Positions 10,356 to 25,368 of a stretch of 30,397 nucleotides of DNA are shown here, one piece after another. Source of the stretch: Tubiluchus corallicola. Its lineage: Eukaryota; Priapulida; Priapulimorpha; Priapulimorphida; Tubiluchidae. Location: assembly GCA_030141605.1 (NCBI GenBank), contig JAQGDQ010001670.1, positions 1 to 30,397 of the forward strand, read 5' to 3'. Within the stretch, counting starts at the first letter, position 1, and each line of letters starts with the position of its first letter. The position numbers and the translations under genes are program-made. The notes under the pieces were generated by a model that searched no databases, was not told the origin of the DNA, and saw nothing but the letters and a program-made list of their open reading frames with translations.

Positions 10356-10659
10356 TGACCAATAATCGTAATTTCTAATATACACGATTATCTATTACAC
10401 CACACTAGGAACCCATAAAAATCATTGTTTACATTGTAAAAACTGGTTAAAGGAAAATTAATTACGATAAAAACACCAATCTTACCAAGAATATCATCTA
10501 TGAAATAAAATACGTTCCTAGGATATCTTTGGTAGGACTAATTTTTTTGCAGAAGACGACATGCAGCTCTTATTGCATTTGATGCGTTCACACGTTGAAT
10601 GAACATCTTGGCACAGAATGTGTTCACATGACCTTTGATACCTGCTTATGAATGGTAGC

Positions 10660-13858
<3,199 letters not shown>

Positions 13859-13873
13859 GATCAAACTTCAAAC

Positions 13874-14552
13874 CTGCAATGAGTAGTGAGAGTTATCTTT
13901 TGTGTTACAACAAACCCATTGTAATGATAGTAGTATAGCTACGTCGTCTGTGTGTCACGTTTCTAGTAACATTCTTAGATAGATGGATTTTATTTCTGAA
14001 AATCGAATTTCTTACACGAAAATTACAAAAATCAACGTTATACCTGATGGTTTTATCAGGGTAATGATTTTCAGATTATACTAACTATTTGACTCAACAT
14101 ATTATGCTCTTTGCCTGTATTAAATAACCATACTAGTATAAGTATCTCGGCAGAATTTGTATTAGAGCACAGATGAACCATCACCATACTTACGCTTATA
14201 GACCTGTTGACATAATAGTGTACATTCTGTTCTGGATTTTGCATAATGAATATGTAATTAAAGGTTTCACAGTTAATGATGTTAATGAAATGTTGAGTTC
14301 GCTACTAACAACATAATGTACATACCAATGTTAATAGCACTACTTACCCTATTATATATTACATGTCATTATAGTCATTATGTGTGAATAAAGATGTATG
14401 TTTGTATACCGATCACCTCTTCATCGTACTCCTTACACTAAATATTTATACTAAGTTTACTATGTAAATAAGGGCGGCGACAGGAGTAAATATTAAAAAA
14501 TTCCTAATTTTGATTAAAGCTAGTCCCACTGGTAAATGATTCTATTGTTGGC
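13874..14552. other. Upstream flank of the Kv gene
   Basis: The first visible Kv exon starts at 13873, right after an ATTGCAG acceptor, with only 15 nt before the ATG. No upstream exon, TATA box or CpG-rich promoter is evident here. Either the 5' exon is far away or the RNA is capped by spliced-leader trans-splicing at this acceptor. Confidence 0.3.
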
Positions 14553-14862
<310 letters not shown>

Positions 14863-14893
14863 GCATGATTTGAACAAGTCCGGGGGGGGGGGG

Positions 14894-15314
14894 TATTTAC
14901 ATATGGGGTTAAATCTGAAGTTAAACTCGCACACTAATACAGTCAGCGGGTATTAAAATTCTGTGGGCGCTTTTAAATCTTATAGACACCAAAGTTTATT
15001 CATAATTAAAAGTAATTACTGATTACACAGAACTACTAAAATGGGAAGTATTCTTCTGCACTTTTGTGGTCTTAATTTCATAGGCATGCGTCATCATTGT
15101 GATAATTTTGTTTTGAGAGAATTGGCCTAGCCATTGTTTAAAATTAAATTTAAAAAAATGAGCCAATTTTTATGATAAATTTTCTGTTCAAATTAATCTG
15201 TCATCAGTTTTTTTTGCTAATTTTTGTTGTCGACCTCAGGGTCTACTCACGCCTCTGGATCCAACATTGTGGCCTTGATACTATTGTTAATCCGCTGAAC
15301 AAGTCAAACGTTCA
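14894..15314. other. Spacer, no feature recognised
   Basis: AT-rich sequence between the GA tract and the next fold-back repeat. I see no exon, RNA gene or repeat in it. Confidence 0.3.
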
Positions 15315-15890
15315 TCAGGTTCATTATGTAACAAAAACACACTATGTAACACTGCAGCAATGTGCAACAGAAATGCCGCACTGTGCATAATAAAAAAATC
15401 ACAAATTCGTCATTATGCAACAAATTTTACATCTTTAAGTAACTATCGTTGTGCAACAACTTTTGCGTCATAATGTAACAATCATTATGTGACAAAAAGC
15501 GTAACCGACTGGCGTATGTTTAGTCGTGATCTGCAGTTGGGTTTTGTCGCTATCTATACGTCATGTAATTATTGGACTGGGTCAGTAGTACTCTGTCTGA
15601 GGTATGGGGTTTGCCTCCAGCTACTCTGGGGTCTGGTACATCAGAGGTTTTGCTGTCTGGCGTCTGCTCTGTCTGAGTCTGATCTGTTAGAAGTCTGGTT
15701 TTTGGCAATGTTTGGTCTGACATGAAACAAATGTTTGTAAATGCAAAAAAAACTGAAAAATGGTCCCAGGCCCATCATTCTTCTTGCATAATGATTCTTA
15801 CATAATGATGTAAATTTTGTTATCGAATGATGAATTTGTGATTCGTTACATAATGCAGAACTTTTTGTTACATAATGAGCTTTTTGTTAT
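15315..15890. mobile_element. Fold-back repeat with CATTATGTAACA units
   Basis: The left arm (about 15320-15440) holds units such as CATTATGTAACAAAAA and AATCACAAATTCGTCATTAT. The right arm (about 15785-15890) carries their reverse complement, for example TTTTTGTTACATAATG and AATTTGTGATTCG. The loop between is a TCTG-rich stretch of about 340 bp. Another unit (CATTACGTAACAAAAA) follows at 16092. It is probably a fold-back or MITE-like element; no clean ends or target duplication were found. Confidence 0.55.
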
Positions 15891-16125
15891 TCAATTAATC
15901 TTAATATCAAGATTGACAAAATCAATTGCAGAGCTGACAGTGTGCGTGCATGGCAGGTAAGTTGTATAGCTGAATCATCTGAGAGTGTGCATGAACTGGA
16001 GAATAATAACAAAATGAAGACAAAATTAACATTTTTTGAAGGCAAGCTTGATCGAACGCAAGGAATGTAAAATAAAAAGTTAACACCAGCCATCATTACG
16101 TAACAAAAATGTCCCTGACTAACGT

Positions 16126-16192
16126 GGGTTTGAACCAGAGACCTTCCAATTACAAATCAAACGCCTTACATTATGTAGAACCTTAATGAACA
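16126..16192 (-). repeat. tRNA-like fragment (minus strand), probably SINE head
   Basis: On the minus strand an A-box-like GGTTCTACATAATGTAAGG is followed, after a spacer typical of a tRNA, by a B box GGTTCAAACCC (plus 16126-16136). The anticodon and acceptor stems do not pair properly, so it is read as a tRNA-derived repeat, not an active tRNA. Confidence 0.5.
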
Positions 16193-17068
16193 GACTGGTT
16201 ATGTACTGTAATTACTAATTAATTAGATTAATATTCTTAATTGTTGTAAAATCAAAAATCATCTCTTGACAATTGTTTATCGTTATTTTAATTTCAGTAT
16301 GTCAGTTAATGACACAATAAACACACAATTATTGATTTTTGAACGAAATCTGGATAATTCAGTTTTATCGAGCGTGTATTCGAACTCATGGCCTTTGAAT
16401 TTGCTGATAATCTATTCAGATTTTCTTAAATTGATCGCAAAACACGGATACAGTCGATAGACTTGTAATCCAGGATCATAGTTCGATGGCATCAACGTAA
16501 ACACGTAAACACGTAAACACGTAAACATGAACTGCCATGACTGCACATGACTTACGTTCTAACTTAAGTAAGTTTAAAAGCCTCAGCAAGCAACGAACAA
16601 TTCGCTGAGTGTTAGAGAACTTACATAAGTAACTTATGTTAATGAACTTACAATTTTTCCAACAATTATTTTCAATTGTAGTTTAAACTCTAGATAAAAT
16701 GATGTCGCGAATTGCTAAGAAGATAAATACATGGTTAGCATTAAAAAAATGTCGTTTTCATAAAATATAGATAAGCGTTGTCATGGCAACAATGGTTAAT
16801 GATTGCGAATGATTTGCGACATCGTTTTATTGAAGAAAGACACTTGATCATGAGACGAAGCGTTGACAGTTACTTTCAGATCTTCACAAAAGGCAATGTA
16901 AAAAATATAGAATCATAATCATATACAAAATATATAGTAGCTAATGTATGCAATGATAAATACAATGTTACCAAGCTGTTTCTATTTTTTTCTTTGTTAC
17001 AGTCAGGGGCTGTTTTTCTATTGTTTGGTTAATATTTGTTCAGACAGTTTGTTACTATTACTATTCTT
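16193..17068. other. Spacer with a short 8-bp tandem repeat
   Basis: Four units of CGTAAACA lie at 16496-16527. Otherwise it is AT-rich sequence with no recognisable gene or element. Confidence 0.4.
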
Positions 17069-17470
17069 ATATCTTCATCATCATCGTTATCATCATCATC
17101 ACCATCATCATCATCAGCAGCAGCAACAGCAGCATCACCATCATCGTCATCATCATCATCATCGTTGTCGTCATCAACATCATCGTCGTCGTCGTCGTCG
17201 TCGTCGTCATCATCATCATCGTCATGGTCATCGTCATTGTCATCATCAACAACATCATAATCATGATCATCTTTATCATCATCACCATCACAATCATCAT
17301 CATCGTCATCATCAACATCATCATCCTCATCTGTATCACCATCACCATCATCATCATCGTTGTCATCATCGTCGTCGTCATCGTCGTCGTCGGCATTATC
17401 ATTATCATCGTCGTCATCATCATCTCCATCACCACCATCATCATCATCATCGTTATCATCATCACTACCA
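17069..17470. repeat. Imperfect (TCA)n trinucleotide repeat
   Basis: About 400 bp of TCATCATCATCG-like triplets with CAG, CGT and CAC interruptions. It produces artificial His-rich, Asp-rich and Ser-rich open frames on both strands. No splice sites or flanking domain support a protein. Confidence 0.9.
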
Positions 17471-17974
17471 TAATTTTCAATTATGTTTAACAGCATATTA
17501 TTGTAGCTTCAATGATCACGTTGTTTTAAGGAAAGTGGTGAGTGTAGTGGCTTTTATAATAAGATTACATTACTCAATACAAACCTCGCATTCAATCTTA
17601 ACAAAACACAACATAAAACTTTCGGATTCACACTCACAAAGTTACCAATTCACTAAATCTTTAGAATAATAAAAACTAGCAGTGTTCTATTGCACTATCA
17701 AACTGTATAATATCATTAGGCCTACACCAGTATTACTGAGTGGTCCTAATTTGTACTTTGAACTAGTTAGTTTAATATAAATGACATACGCATGTGTCAA
17801 TGGTATGTTGTACTATTTATCTAATATTTGTACATAAAGGGAATTATACTTCGCACGATAGGTTGATTTCTTAGATAAAAAATTACGTGCGAACGCATGA
17901 GTATTTACGTAAAACTTTAGTCATTTGGGTGGGTGCTATATTGAGTGTATGAGTCATCAGGTCTGTTTCAGTTT
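17471..17974. other. Spacer, no feature recognised
   Basis: AT-rich sequence between two simple-sequence blocks. No exon, RNA gene or repeat was recognised. Confidence 0.3.
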
Positions 17975-18370
17975 AAATTTATTTATATATTTGTTTATTT
18001 ACCTTTATAAATTTATTTAATTGTTTATTTATTTATTTACCTTTATAAATTTATTTAATTGTTTATTTATTTGTTTATTTACTTTTATAAATTTATTTAA
18101 TTGTTTATTTATTTGTTTATTTACTTTTATGAATTTATTTAATTCTTTATTTATTTGTTTATTTACTTTTATGAATTTATTTATTTAGTTATTTGTTTAT
18201 TTAGTTTTATGCTTTTATTATTATATATATACTTACTTATTTTAAGCATGCATTTATTTAATAGTTTATTTATTTATCTACGTATTCTGCCTACGTATTT
18301 ATTTATTTATTCATTTGTTTATTTATGTATTTATTTATTTGTTTGTTAATTTATTAATTGGTTCATTTAT
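17975..18370. repeat. (TTTA)n tract with a roughly 42-bp tandem structure
   Basis: Tetranucleotide TTTA/TTTG sequence. The marker ACTTTTAT or ACCTTTAT recurs at 18001, 18039, 18081, 18123 and 18165, giving spacings of 38 and then 42 bp three times, so short blocks were duplicated within the simple repeat. Confidence 0.8.
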
Positions 18371-18609
18371 TTATCAAACGCGAAATTGTGTTTGTGTGAT
18401 AATAATTATTTCGCGTGAGTCATTTTTGGAAAAAATAGAATGTTTCCTTTCAATATATTATAGAGTAGATCGTTTTGACTTACAGTTCAAGATTGGGTCC
18501 AGTTTTGCTTTCATTTTGAAGTAATGGTATAGGTGTCTGTAAAACTGCTTACGTACACAACACTTTAGTTAAATAAAACGAACGCCTACTTCGTTATTTT
18601 CATATCAAG

Positions 18610-18704
18610 ACAAACCAAAGAGAATCTACGCCATCGCGACCCTGATACAGGAAAAGTTGAAAAATCTGGGAGACATTGAACAGCAAAGGGGGTTCGCTAA
18701 TGAG
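18610..18704 (+). other. Possible orphan exon
   Basis: A less AT-rich island with a single open frame reading KRIYAIATLIQEKLKNLG and on to FANE. It is preceded by an AG and followed by GAG|GTATTT, a weak donor. It does not join in frame to the ankyrin gene downstream by any route I could see. It may be an exon of an unseen gene, a captured fragment, or chance. Confidence 0.2.
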
Positions 18705-18792
18705 GTATTTGTATCAGACCAGATGATAAAACAAGTGAAATGGATGCATGTGAAAAGGAATAGCTTTAAAAAATTTCTGATGAAAAATTTCT

Positions 18793-19231
18793 GATGAAAA
18801 GATTAAATTCTACTCTAATATTAATGTTAGAAAATTTTCTATTAAATACAATGGCCCTTACATATGGAATTCAATTGCTCCAGCTATTAAAAATGCCAAC
18901 TCGCTGTCCATATTTAAAAAAATATATAAATTAAACTTACTTGAGACATATAACTGATCACTCAATCATGATTTGTTGTTTTCTTTTTCAAAAACTGTAT
19001 AGTAAAATAAAATTTTTAATACTTCCCTCCCATATTTATATTTATATTTGTATATATTGTAATTTTTTTCGGAATTCTAGTGGCCTACCATAAGCTAGCT
19101 TCCAAGGTCTCTAGCGCAGTATTCATGAATTTTGTCATATTTTTGTATTAACAAAACCTGATGCACATGTAATGTAATGTATATGTATATGTTTATTGCG
19201 AAATAAATCTATTAAATATATATATATATAT
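18793..19231 (+). mobile_element. 5'-truncated LINE (non-LTR retrotransposon) 3' end
   Basis: An open frame 18793-18957 encodes 54 residues up to TGA. It contains KFSIKYNGPYIWNSI and NSLSIFKKIYKLNLL, the signature of the extreme C-terminus of reverse-transcriptase proteins in CR1/L2/Jockey-like LINEs. The 3' UTR follows and ends in AATAAATCT plus a TA-rich microsatellite tail, as in CR1/L2-like elements. The polymerase domain is absent, so the copy is dead. Confidence 0.65.
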
Positions 19232-19527
19232 TTCCTAGCTTTATCAATCGTCATTCAATATACAACGCCAGACAATCAAATTTGAACTATGTGGACCAAA
19301 ATAGCCTAAAATAGTTTCTTAATACTATTTGCAGTATTAACCTTCACCATCTAGGATTATAGGCCTACCTGAATCCGCCACATTCGTGTAAAACTTCTAA
19401 GCAAAAACTCGCTCAGCTACGACTGGATATATTTATCGGTCTCCATGGAAACGAATGGTCACGTAACTAACGTAGTGGCTCAATACAAACTAGAGCAGAG
19501 AATCTTGTCCGGGTGCCATTAATAAGA

Positions 19528-19612
19528 GATTTTAAAGGTTTAAAGACAGATTTTAAAGATTTAAAGACAGATTTTAAAGGTTTAAAGACAGATTTTAAAG
19601 ATTTGAAGAAGG
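19528..19612. repeat. 21-bp tandem repeat before the ankyrin gene
   Basis: Four units of GATTTTAAAGGTTTAAAGACA (with G/A variants) at 21-bp spacing, starting at 19528, 19549, 19570 and 19591. The block ends about 20 bp before the start codon and so lies in the 5' UTR or core promoter. Confidence 0.85.
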
Positions 19613-19625
19613 TAATAGATTGCTG

Positions 19626-19637
19626 ATGCCATCATGA
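19626..19637 (+). promoter_or_regulatory. Minimal upstream ORF overlapping the start codon
   Basis: ATG CCA TCA TGA starts 8 nt before the ankyrin gene ATG. Its stop overlaps the main start as ATGA. If the 5' UTR includes this position, ribosomes would meet a three-codon uORF and have to reinitiate or leak past it. This is seen directly in the sequence; the regulatory effect is inferred. Confidence 0.4.
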
Positions 19638-22600
19638 GGTCCAAGAAGAAGACGAGGACCTCGACGTTGACGCCAAAGGAGTTGAAAATTTACCTGAAAG
19701 TGCACAAGAGCAGTGTGAAACATCAGCTTGTTGCTGACAGGGAAACCACGATGCTGGATTTAAGAGCTGCCATGGAACTAGGATTAGGCATTCCAGACGA
19801 GGTGGCGCGACTGTCGTTCTTGGACGAGGGTGATCTTGATGACGACACTACGGTCGCCGATGCCTTCCTTGTAAATGGTACAGTTATTTCACGTACTTCT
19901 TTACCTTTATTGACTAAAGGTGAGAATCTCAGTCAATCACGCAATCAATTGGTTAGTAAGTCAGTCGGTCAGTTTGTAATTCAGTTAGTCTGTTGTTTAT
20001 CCAGCTGGTCAATGTCCAGCTAATTAATGAATGAACTAATTAATCGATTGGCTGATAAATCAGACAGTCGATCGCTTAATTGGTTCGTCGGACAGATGAT
20101 TAGTCAATCAGTCAGTCGATTACTCAGTCAGTTAATCAGTCAGTCAGTCAGGTCAAACGGTCGGTCGGTCAGTCAGTCAGTTAGTCGGTCGTTCAGTTAG
20201 TCAGTGAACTAATTAACCAGCCAGGAAGCCTACTAACCCGCCAGCCAATTAACCACAAATAACCAGTCCATCAGCCAACCAACAGATATTCAACCAACTA
20301 ACCAATCAACTACCATCTAAGCAACCAACTAACAACAAGCAACCAATCAATCACCAGCCAGCCAACTAATACAACACTGTTTATTTGGCCTCTTGTCTTC
20401 ACTGCCCTCAACGTCTAACCTCTAGTCATTGTTACAGTAAAACAATGACACGTGCTTGCTGTTTGTGACGTCACGCGGCAACTTTCAGTGAGAATGTTGG
20501 GATTTCTGTGTGAAAAACTCTCAAATCAACATCCGACAACATGCAAAATATTTTTTAAATACAATAAATAAGATTAATTTTAATTATTTCATTATTTTGT
20601 GCAGTTTTTCAGTCTGGGAATTCGACCGCGTTATTACACCTGCGTTAGTTCATCTTAGTCACCTCTTTTTTCTTATCTTAAACACCCTTCCCCGCTTGTT
20701 CAGTGGAGAGTCCTTTAAGAAAAACATTCCGACCATTTCCTCTTCTTTCCGGAAGTGTGTTCGTCTTGTTCAAACAGTTGCAAAAATCCATCTCTTGCTG
20801 ATAATCCTGCACACGTAGACACGAAGAACAGTTTACAACCGTGGCACTATCTGAAAGAAGGCACTTGGTAGCTTATAGAGCACTGAATCCTTCAATCCAT
20901 TGTATTCAAAGGCTACTCCAGGTATATCAGAAAAGGATAGCATCGGATGGAGTGGTTGCATCCGCTCGTAGACTTCTTGTAGAAACTGCAAGATGAAGGC
21001 AGAGACCATGACATACACGCGTATGTGACTGTGCACTAGGTGCTAACGGTGCAGTTCACGATGAACTCTGCATTAGATGGTAACGGTGCAGTTCACGATG
21101 AACTCTGCATTAGATGGTAACGGTGCAGTTCACGACGAAGAACACACGCTACGTCATTGTCAAAAAACTGCATTTGTCAGATTGTTGTGGAGATCCACAA
21201 TAGAATATTGTAGAATGTTCTATAGTATAGTTGAACAATCTTCTTACCTTGTAGAAGTTTCGAGAACTTTCTATTTCTAGATTGTTCCCTGGCACTGATA
21301 TATAAGGCGGAGCTGGCCGCTGTAGTTTATTCTCACACATGCTCTTGTATCCTTGTATTCTCAGATTCTCAGATACGCTTTCTTGCTTTCACGTTTCCAG
21401 ATTTTCACATTTACTGTAAACATTTCGCGTTCCTTCATACTTTTGTGTTGTAGAATTCTCGAATAATAAACTAGTTTAATTTGACGACGTGTTTTCTGGT
21501 TTTCTCTATGAGCCTTCCGAGAGAAACAAAACTCAACAGTCATCAATTTTGTGTCTGCTTGTTTCAAGTTATTTTAATTGTCACATAATAAATTTGTTTA
21601 TTGTTCTTGTTGGACTAATTTTCCTCTTTGTTAAAGGACAAGAAAAGGGGTACCTGAAGTAGGTTTCAGCAAAATCGCCTTAAAAAATTTTGTTACTTTA
21701 TAGCAATTTTATGCGTATATCGTACTCGCACTGAAAGGAATTTTAGTTTGTTTTCATTTTACATCTCCCGCAATGCTGTTCCGAAGTCGCCATTGCATGA
21801 CGTCATGTACCAAACGTAAATCAGGGGAAGAAAAGCAAATGTTAAATTATGCCTCAAAAGACTTAGATACTACTTAGATTTTCGCTTACCTACTAGAAAC
21901 ACTTATGTAACTACAAAAGAAAATTATTAATTATTTAAATATTTTCACCAATTGGCAAAATGTCGCTGACTCACCCTCCAGGGAGCACCACTCACTAACC
22001 AAAAAACGTATTTTTAATCTTATTGACAAGATACAGTAATTTTAAATTTTACTCAGTTAGTGACTTGTGCGCTACGAATGCTCTGATTATTTTTCCAAAA
22101 TTTGCAAAATGTTATCAAAACTTGTTTCAAATGACCTGTCAAATGAAAATGGCTGCGTCTAACGGTCATCGCGGGAGTTTAAATTTACATGTTTTATACA
22201 GCGTTACTGCCGATTGAAGTCCTGCACGCAAAAAGGCAGTATGTAAGTGATATAAAATTTCAAAACGAATTTTTAAGCTTTATGTTTATGGAGAGTTTTC
22301 TTGTGTTTTAAGTTCTTACCCTGTATAATTGTAACTAATAATCAATAAATATAATTTAATTTAACCCTTTCATACCCGTTGTATCCCGTGGGATACGAGA
22401 ATATTTTCTGCCTTTAAAATTAATAAAATTTTAAAACTGACAGTTATTCGATCTGTTAATACTTATTTTGATTTAAGCCAATAACAATAGACTAAAATAG
22501 TAATAAAATGGCAAACTAGAAAATCTACATAGTATAAAAACTGCTCAAGGTACAGTACTTTAGAGACGACTTTGTACCGATCAGCATAGCGTGCATACTA

Positions 22601-25322
22601 AATGTCTTAAATACTTTAAAAAATTATCAGCAGTTGCAAAATGAAGCACATTTTATGCTTCCATTGAATCCCAATGTATCCCGTGGGATACAGGCTATAT
22701 TTAGCACGCGGGCACAGGTAGAAAAAAATAATTATTATGTGTAAACAAGATGGACATACTGAACAATAGTACCAAGCCAAAAAAAATTTTCTTATTAAAA
22801 AAATAATTTGGGACTGAAAGGGTTAAATCTAATCCATGTTGCCAAAGGTTACGCCTGGGTTGGATTTTAAAGCCTAAGCTGGATCATAGTTGCCCAGAAA
22901 GGTTCTCGGAGAAGAAATGGCGAGTCTTGGCCAAAGCAAGACCAGATCAAAGACACGCGCCTCGCGTGTGACCTCCACGAGCATAAACAGCCGCCCGCTG
23001 CTCTTTCCCAGCCGGTATACTGACCAGCCGGCTACTACTTCCGGTCATCAATCATCCTGTCTCACTTCATGTTAACTCCAGTAGTAGTAGCTAAACGGCA
23101 GCCAATAGCTTGCTGCAATCAGTAATTAAACACGTAGCATGAGTAGATTGATGTACTCACTCACTCACCAACTGACTGACTGACTAACTAACTGACCAGT
23201 CATGAATCATCATCCTTGATGATTCCTTGTTATTACAACTAGCGGTAAAAATTGTACGATAGCTAATAGTTTCCTGCAGAGTAACTCTGCTAACTCACTG
23301 ACTAACTGATTGACAGGTTGTCAATCATTCTGGGCTGTTCCGTGTTATTAAAATTTGCAACAGTAACTATGAATGACATCCAACGTCTTCTTGCAAAGTC
23401 ACTGATCAATCTTTTGATTTCAGCAGAGTTATTTAGAATGACTCACTGACTGACTAACTGACCGACCAACCCGACTGACTGACTGATTGACTAATTAACG
23501 TTATGGTATATATACATTACTGTGTTCCATCCCTTTCAGGTTCATCTATTACGGTGCGTCCGTGGTGGTACTGGGAGGCTCTAATACTATGGACAGTCCG
23601 TGCAGAGGCACCTAACGACTTTCCACAAATGGGGATCGCTCCAGACAGCCCGTACAGAGACGAGTTTTGTGTTCAAATGTCGGAGGCAGAAAGAGAAGCT
23701 TGGTTTCGTGACCGAGGAGGCGTAGCTTTATTTATTGCTTGTAGGAGAAGCCACTACAAGCTCGTACATCTGCTTTTGAAGGCGGGTTAGTATATCAGCC
23801 TCCCAGTGAGGATTTTTGTATATAAATGGCCCGAACTGCCGCCCCCCCAGCCCAAGCAAGGCGAATGGCTACGCAAGATAAGGGTAAATCTACATGAAGT
23901 TGTGAAATGAAAATGTTTTTTTACTAGATGAACAATGTGAACAATGAGGCGATTAAAGGAAAACAGGACGGTTTTTCAAATCCTATTTTATAGTACTGAA
24001 AAAGTACAAATATTAACTTTCTATAGCCACTATAGCCAGTGAAGAATTTGAAAAAGGGGCGCAGCGTGTCAAATCCGTCACGCCATTCCCCCTCCTTGAT
24101 AAGTAGTGCGTAACTTAAGCCTTATCTACTAACTGTTATCATCTTAAACGTACGTTTTAGCAAAGCTCCTACCACAGAATTAGTATCGGTGACAAAACTT
24201 TAAATTTTGTAACGCGTAGTACAATTGAAAAGGCTGATGAAGTTATAATTCGCTAGAAATATCAGAAAGCTCAGAATAAACTTTTAAATGAAAACAGTTC
24301 GAAAACTGCTTTATTACAGTAACATTTCAAATTAAATTTTTCAATGAATATGAATATGAATATGAATATGAATATGCAAATTTTCCTTTTAGTTTATATC
24401 CAAAGGGAAAACTTTGTGATCGGACGCGTGATGATGCATTTTCCTATTTGAAGCTGTACTACGCTGTAAACCTTATATATATATTATATTATATTATATA
24501 TTATATGGGCGAAGCCAGTTTTTTTACTAGTCCCTCTTCTTAGTTCTGTTCGGTTCAGTACTTCGTTGCTTCCACTAAAATGGTTGTAATATTTTTCTCA
24601 ACTAAATAAAACTTATTTCTTAACGTAAATAAATATTTACGTAACTTTAATTTATCGTTTTCGAGTTTACTCTACACCACTTAGCATAGCCTTTTCATTC
24701 ACATTTTTGTACATGAGTTTTGTTTCACAATTGGATGGGTGACGGGTTCATTCTCTCATTAACAGACAATGTTCCAATTAAGAATATAAATAATTAACAA
24801 AGACTAATTAAAAAAGTTGCTATAATCAGGTTTTATTATTAAGAGTGCAAGTGTTGCTTAGATTGTTAATTAAAGGAAAACAATATGATTTTCCATATTT
24901 TGCCCCATTTTGAAATACGACAAAAACTCTACATCTTAACACCTATAATAATGCCAAAGTATTTCTGGTAATTAATTTATAGATTAAAAACATAATTGAA
25001 GGCGGGCGAGCCTAACTATTGATGACATCACAAACTAACATAATTTTCAACATCAAAAATATTCCACGAGCGTGTTGCACGCGTTTGAGAAAACGAAAAT
25101 TGAAGTACAGTGCTAGTGTAAGATACTCAGTGTGTTGTACTGAAACTAGGCAAGTTTTAAGATAAAAATTAAAATTTCAAATTTAGCGCTGTACTCACGC
25201 ATGAGCTGTGAAACGTGTGCAGTTCGTCACACACTCATACATCTGAACTGAGAGGTACAGCACTTTTTTGTGAAATGCGTTTGAGAGATGCAGGCGCTAG
25301 TGCCCATCTAACTAGCGAACGG

Positions 25323-25368
<46 letters not shown>

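Noticed and set aside
16126-16192. A functional tRNA gene on the minus strand
   Set aside because: A and B boxes are recognisable, but the anticodon and acceptor stems are not.
16944-17669. 241-residue His-rich frame and opposing Asp-rich frame
   Set aside because: Both arise from the TCA trinucleotide repeat. The non-repeat ends show no known domain.
21328-21630. An hsp70-type gene behind the heat-shock promoter
   Set aside because: There is no open frame or HSP motif between the TATA box and repeat X; the segment looks like the R-U5 part of an LTR.
22890-23075. Alternative exon of the ankyrin gene
   Set aside because: A CAG|...|GTATAC exon joined to its neighbours hits a stop in the required phase, and the ATG version gives a stop after joining the exon at 23540.
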